NCBI RefSeq assembly: GCF_030272615.1
Contig: NC_081412.1
Location: 544,718,370-544,782,369 of the forward strand
Reading direction: 5' to 3'
From: Cryptomeria japonica
Lineage: Eukaryota > Streptophyta > Pinopsida > Cupressales > Cupressaceae
Length of the DNA stretch: 64,000 bases
Part shown: piece after piece, positions 59,801 through 64,000 of the stretch
Layout: every line of letters begins with the position of its first letter
Numbering within the stretch: position 1 is the stretch's first letter
Made by a program: the position numbers and the translations under genes
Notes under the pieces: model-generated
The model's input: only the letters and a program-made list of their open reading frames with translations
Told to the model about the DNA's origin: nothing
Databases searched by the model: none

Positions 59801-61144
59801 GAGGGTTTGTATAACTGAGTATGTTTCTTTAGTTTTGCATGAACTCTTTGTGTTTTGTTGGCTTTTTTGTTTTTCCTTGGAGGTCTTTGGAGGTTGTGTA
59901 GTGTCACAAGGAAGAGTGGCTTCCAAGTGGGGGCCTAGGCCCAAAGTGGCTGCAAGGATAACCCTTCAAAAGTTGGATAATTAAGTGATAACCTAATAAT
60001 CTATTAGGGGTTTAGATAGTTATAACATTAATCAAGATTAATTATGCCCTGCTCATGGTTGAGTGCTCGTACAGACTTGAGATGCAGTGGAAAGGAATGG
60101 AATTGCAAAACCAACCACCTTGTCCTCATGAAAGGTTTTTTGGGTCTGCATGAGTCATGAATGGGGGCCAGAGGTTTGGGAGAGGTTGCCAAAATAACCC
60201 AAGATGGGGGCTGAGGCCTAGAGAGGCCTGGCAGGATAACCTATACCAGTTATGCAATGACACTCTTCCCTTATGTTCACTAGTGTGTAGTCTTGTATCG
60301 GTTTACTTGGAGCAATTATCATGGAAGTCATATCTATATGTTTATGCCTTATGTGAGTACCCGATGTACATGTTAGACCATGTGATGCTTTATTATGATT
60401 TTCTTGAGGGCCTTATTACTATCTCCTAGCATGAAGAAGTGGTCTCTTTTTGGGCCACATGGTCGGATGGTAGTGCCACTTTCCACCAGGTGTTTTGTTC
60501 ATTCCTTTCTCGCAAGAGATTAGCTTCCTAAGTGATCAAGTTTCTCTCTTGGATTTCCTCCATTCCATTTACCAATTGGATCCTCTTTGTTCTTCTTGGA
60601 TCATATTTGTATCTCTTGGACCTTATGTGATCAAATGTACCATTTGTTTATGTATGCCTTCATGGTAGGTTGTAATTTGATTTAATCATTATATATTTCT
60701 ATAAGACTTTGTGACCTAAATGCAATGTTATTACAATGTGACTTAGATGGTAGATATTGTATTTATATGAATGGAGTTACTGATTCAAAGAAATTATATA
60801 CACTATGAGGTTTATAGCTTTAGAAATATAATGTAACTAAACAGAGTTGTATGAGTTGAATCATGCTTATTGTAATCTCTTAATGAAACCAATTTCTATG
60901 ATCTTGTCATAATCATTGTAGCGTGAGTTGGTTTAATCAACCTTATTTTTAATTTGTTTAATTGAGTAATCTTAGTTGGAAACCCTTTAGGATTTTAAGG
61001 TTAAGTTTTTCGCTTGTGAAATTACTAATGCAATGTTATCTTCAAACGTCCTTACATTCTCTATTGTTAAAAAAAATAAAATTATTTTACTCTTTTTGAG
61101 TGTTTGTAGTTGTATCCTTTAGGGTTTCTTTGTGGGGCATTACA
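56865..61144 (+). mobile_element. 4,280-bp TG...CA element, probable giant solo LTR
   Basis: The left end is TGTAATACCCCTTCCC, the right end GGGGCATTACA. The last 11 bases are the inverted repeat of the first 11 with one mismatch. CATAA stands on both sides (56860-56864 and 61145-61149). I see no second copy of either end inside, no PBS and no retroelement coding motif, so a solo LTR is the simplest reading; a large non-autonomous element is the alternative. Inside are a G-rich hairpin repeat (58615-58860) and a diverged duplicate ('gggggcctaggcccaaagtgg' near 59930, 'gggggctgaggcctagagagg' near 60205). Strand is a guess from the 'tagggtttctttgtggggcattaca'-type right end. Confidence 0.72.
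58615..58860. repeat. G/C-rich degenerate minisatellite with hairpins
   Basis: Variants of 'cccac-actgtgggga' and 'gcctctacccatagtcatgggagagg' alternate about every 23 or 46 bp, separated by short spacers. Many units are self-complementary (CCCACAGCTGTGGGG, CCCACAACTATGGG). It stands out sharply from the AT-rich surroundings and has a G10 run near 58787. Confidence 0.7.
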
Positions 61145-62132
61145 CATAACCTCCATTTAAAGCACCAAATATAAAAGATCATTGATCTACCCTCGAAGTG
61201 GTGATTCTGTATTATATAACACACCCTAGGTTATCAATCTATCTTTAGAAAATTTTCTTGCATGTGACATTTTCTTGATCATCTAATAAAAACATGGCCT
61301 ACTAGTTTGATCCTTTCTTGCACTCCCTAAGGTGTTGATCGACTATCAATCACCCAACATAACACAACTTCCTATCGTGTACCATCCATATGACTCATCA
61401 TGATCATCTAATATAACACAACTTGCTAGATTTATCTTTGTTAAACATGTTTATGCTCCCTAAGGTATTGATCATCTAGATGAACAGGCTTGCTAGATTG
61501 ATAATTATTGTTTATGCTCATTGACACTTGATTACCTAGTATAGAGTGTCTTTCTACTGTGAAAATTTTCTTGCGATACATGGATCACACAACATAACAT
61601 AACTCTTTGGCTAGTGGAATCCATGCCTCATTGGCTAGTGAAATTCATAGCATGTATATGGACCCCTAGCATAACATAACTTTCTAGTTGTCAGACCATA
61701 CCCTCCTTCCAATAGGTATATGCTCTTATCTCTTTATATAAATCCACTTGTTCTTTAGTAATAGTATTATAAGGACTATACTTAGCAGTTGAGATAATCT
61801 TTGTGTTGTGTTCTCTACAACTAGTTGACTTGGAGCCTTTATTTTTGGTACTAACATCTTTTTGTTCTTTCCTTTTGATTTGCATTTTGTTATTTGTTTT
61901 GTTTTGTTTTTGTTTTACCTTGTTTTATTTTTGTGTCTTGTATTTTTCATAGGTATATCTTGCTTCATATGTTGTTGCAGGAGTTGATAGGATCATAAAA
62001 TTGGGGTCTTGCTTCCCTCAACTTTTCATCATTCTATCCCTAGTATGTCTTTCTCTTGTATAACTTCTCTACTTTACCACAAGTATGAGTATAATTTCAT
62101 AGTCCTACCAATGTAGGGGCTAAAATTAGAGT
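61145..62132. other. No gene; degenerate repeats at 61250-61690
   Basis: Phrases such as 'ctccctaaggtgttgatc', 'aacataacacaactt' and 'cttgctagatt' recur at uneven distances, so this seems to be an old tandem array of a roughly 100-bp unit. No coding motif is seen. The 64-codon minus-strand frame at 61691-61885 is low-complexity. Confidence 0.4.
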
Positions 62133-62540
62133 TGTAAATTGTATCCCTCTATAATTTCACACTCTATTTGGAACTTAATTTTGTGCTCTTTCTCGTAAAT
62201 CATTTTAAACCTATTTGTGCCCTATTATATCATATAATTTATTTTTTAAACCCATAATTTAATTTTTGATCAAATATTAATTTTGAGACTAGGTCTTATT
62301 TTTTGGATCCTAACAAATCATTGCCTCTTATTTTGGTACCTTTTTTAGTATACTTTGGGTACCCATGTCTTATTTCCTCCAAAATGGGCCCAAATTTAAA
62401 TAATTATGAGCATTGGCCTCTATCATTCATGATCCAATCTCAATATTTGTATTTGATCATTGATTGTAAGCCTACATTAAAAAATAACTTTGTGATCCCT
62501 GTATAAAGCACATCTTCTATCATTCATCGGGGCTAAAAAA
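62133..62540 (+). repeat. Family-B-like LTR fragment (copy 4)
   Basis: TGTAAATTGTATCCCTCTAT followed by ATTTGG lines up with the starts of family-B copies 1 and 3 (TGTAGCATTATAAATTTTAC; CATTTGGG). A 'gtataaagcacatcttctatcattc' near 62505 sits where the others have TATAAAAGG---CCCCTCTCATT. Only the front part of the LTR is present. Confidence 0.35.
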
Positions 62541-62634
62541 TTCTAAGCATTCTATTGATGTAATGCAAGCACTATAATTCTAAATTATTAGCATATTGAG
62601 TAGAAACTACAACTATCAAAATTCAAGTATGATC

Positions 62635-62997
62635 TGTTGATATGTGGCGACTGATCAGCAAAGTACTGTACACTCAGCACGTATCCTTATCAGTTTTTTT
62701 TTGTTGATGAAAACCGACATTGTAATAAAACCCTAAAAAGGTCGACTTTGTCTGTTGCCCTAAAAACGCATGTTATAAGCGGCTGGGATGCTTAAGGCAT
62801 TGTAATGTTGATGTACTATTTTTGCTGGATAATAAGAAAGATTGGACAGCTATGTATGGTGGATGTAACCCATTCTGGGTGAACCACGTTAAATCTTTGT
62901 GTTATCTGTGTCCTATTTTATTCCTTTATCTTTTATATTTAAATCTGCATATAATTGTTAATTCATATTTGCTTCGGATCTGCTTGAAACCCTAACA
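62635..62997 (+). repeat. 5' LTR of the terminal copia element
   Basis: It starts TGTTGATATGTGG and ends GAAACCCTAACA. The right boundary is set by the PBS; the left one by the TG of a TGTTG start usual in copia LTRs and cannot be proven without the second LTR. Confidence 0.7.
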
Positions 62998-62999
62998 AT

Positions 63000-63011
63000 T
63001 GGTATCAAAGC
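63000..63011 (+). other. Primer-binding site of the terminal copia element
   Basis: TGGTATCAAAGC, one base from the initiator tRNA-Met complement, two bases after the LTR. Confidence 0.88.
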
Positions 63012-63057
63012 GAGGTTTTCTGTAAATTGGCAGGACTTTTAGATTTGAGTGGGAGCA

Positions 63058-64000
63058 ATGGAGAATTCCAAATTCAAGGTCGAAAATTTTAATGGCCAAA
63101 ATTATCAGTTATGGAAAATGCAGATGGAGGATTACCTATATCAAAAGGATTTGTGGCGGCCATTAGAAGGAAAGGCAAAGAAAGCGACCACAATGTCATA
63201 TGAAGAATGGGACATTTTAGATAGAAAGGCACTGGGATCCATTCGATTGTGCCTTGCACCATTTGTAGCTTTCAATATAACAGAAGCGAAAATGGCTATA
63301 GATTTGATGGCGATATTGGCTAAGCTATATGAGAAACCCTCGACTTTGAATAATGTATTTCTTATGAAGCATTTGTTTAATTTGAAAATGAGTGAGGGAG
63401 AATCTGTAGTGGAGCACTTAACTGAATTTAATGCAATTACCAGTCAATTGTCTTTGGTAAAAATTACTTTTGCAGAAGAGGTTAGGGTTCTCTTGATTTT
63501 ATGTTCTTTGCCAAAAAGCTAGAATAGCTTGGTTATGGCTGTAAGTAACTCTGTCTCTGGAAAAAATACTTTGGTATTTGATGATATTGTTGGTGTTATC
63601 CTAAGCAAGGAAATGTGAAGGAAAAGCACAGGTGAGACTCCAACATCATCAAGTAGTGTTTTGAATGTGGAGAATAGAGGAAGATCAAAGGAAAGAGGAA
63701 AAGCCCCTTGGAGTGAGAAGTCACGAGGGAAGTCAAAGAAAGGATGCTCTCAATCTAGAGGAAAGAAAGATTGCTAGTACTACGGAAAGCCTGGTCATCT
63801 AAAGAAAGACTGATGGTCTCAGAAAAACAAAGGAGACAAAAATGAAAATGATAGTAAGGAAGCTAATATTGCAAGTAATACTTTACAAGATGCTTTAATC
63901 TTATGTTTGGACAATGTTAATGATTCCTAGGTAATAGATTCTGGGGCTTCATTTCATGCTACACCCCATAGAAAATATTTTCTAGATTATGTTCAAGGTG
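63058..64000 (+). pseudogene. Copia gag-protease, partial and broken
   Basis: It starts at ATG 63058 (MENSKFKVENFNGQNYQLWK). The upstream in-frame GTG at 63049 is not needed. The UBN2 gag has WDILDRKALGSIRLCLAP, LMKHLFNLKMSEGESV and VRVLLILCSLPKS. A basic, Ser/Gly-rich stretch and a CCHC knuckle follow (YYGKPGHLKKDC, first Cys just before a stop). The protease ends the window with VIDSGASFHATPHRKYF. In-frame stops come after LPKS, KEM, KKDC and VNDS; at three of these a Trp is the usual residue (TAG for TGG after a C). The product cannot be made as one protein. Confidence 0.85.

Larger units (their letters stand above)
62635..64000 (+). mobile_element. Copia retrotransposon, 5' end, runs off the window
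   Basis: A 363-bp LTR (62635-62997) is followed by a tRNA-Met PBS and a gag-pol frame that reaches the protease at the last base. The 3' part, including RT and second LTR, lies outside. The style of gag and protease resembles the Tork group (Tnt1-like); this is inference. Confidence 0.85.

Noticed and set aside
56865-61144. A DNA transposon with terminal inverted repeats
   Set aside because: TG...CA ends and a 5-bp duplication fit LTR integration better; no transposase motif is seen. A non-autonomous DNA element is not fully excluded.
1-64000. tRNA, rRNA, snoRNA or microRNA genes
   Set aside because: No cloverleaf with intact A and B boxes, no rRNA core sequence and no convincing miRNA-type hairpin was recognised by eye; only PBS complements of tRNA-Met were found.
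1-64000. A new defence or biosynthetic gene system
   Set aside because: Outside GLR all recognisable coding regions are retroelement domains or decayed orphan frames; nothing indicates a cooperating gene set.

Overview
The window looks like nuclear DNA from a seed plant with a large, repeat-rich genome, probably a gymnosperm such as a conifer. That placement is an inference from AT-rich sequence, a roughly 20-kb intron, and several layers of decayed LTR and LINE retrotransposons. No bacterial, organellar, rRNA, tRNA or CRISPR features were seen. Almost every recognisable coding stretch outside one gene is a broken retroelement.

The one gene that reads as intact is a plant ionotropic glutamate receptor-like channel (GLR) on the + strand, 30124-53243. 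Six exons can be joined in phase to a 927-residue protein: 30124-30394, 30529-31832, 31916-32196, a 32-nt micro-exon at 52138-52169, 52269-52678 and 52758-53243. The micro-exon encodes the pore-loop segment. It sits at the far end of a 19,941-bp intron that holds two copia remnants, a gypsy-like fragment, an L1-type LINE and two coiled-coil transposon-like ORFs.

Layout, left to right. 73-1737 (-): multi-exon pseudogene of unknown family. 2003-2096: 94-bp imperfect palindrome. 2645-3624: LTR and leader fragment of a gypsy-like family here called B. 3625-10620 (-): near-complete copia element with both LTRs, a PBS and a decayed polyprotein. 11951-12700 (-): 3' end of a LINE. About 13387-26548 (+): a family-B element interrupted twice, by a full-length chromovirus (13712-21473, -, TSD AAACC) and by a 1,067-bp solo copia LTR (25377-26443, TSD GATCC). 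26996-28780: orphan ORF remnants between AT-rich tracts. 29186-29281: microsatellites. 30124-53243: the GLR gene, whose intron 3 contains a copia fragment (33557-36030), a reversed family-B copy (36031-39353), a copia RT remnant (40860-41640), a LINE (42380-47720) and transposon-like coiled-coil ORFs (47800-50829). 54540-56100: decayed copia. 56865-61144: a 4,280-bp TG...CA element with 11-bp inverted termini and a CATAA TSD, probably a giant solo LTR. 62133-62540: a fourth family-B LTR. 62635-64000: the 5' end of a copia element that runs off the window.

The retroelements show successive waves of insertion, including two proven nested insertions with target-site duplications. Many of their breaks are Trp or Gln codons turned to stop, as expected from C-to-T decay of methylated DNA. 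The GLR exons are free of such lesions, which argues that this gene is still under selection. I found no evidence for a new defence or metabolic system. The micro-exon with its very long intron, the giant LTR-like element and the recurring gag-protease-only family B are the parts most worth a second look.
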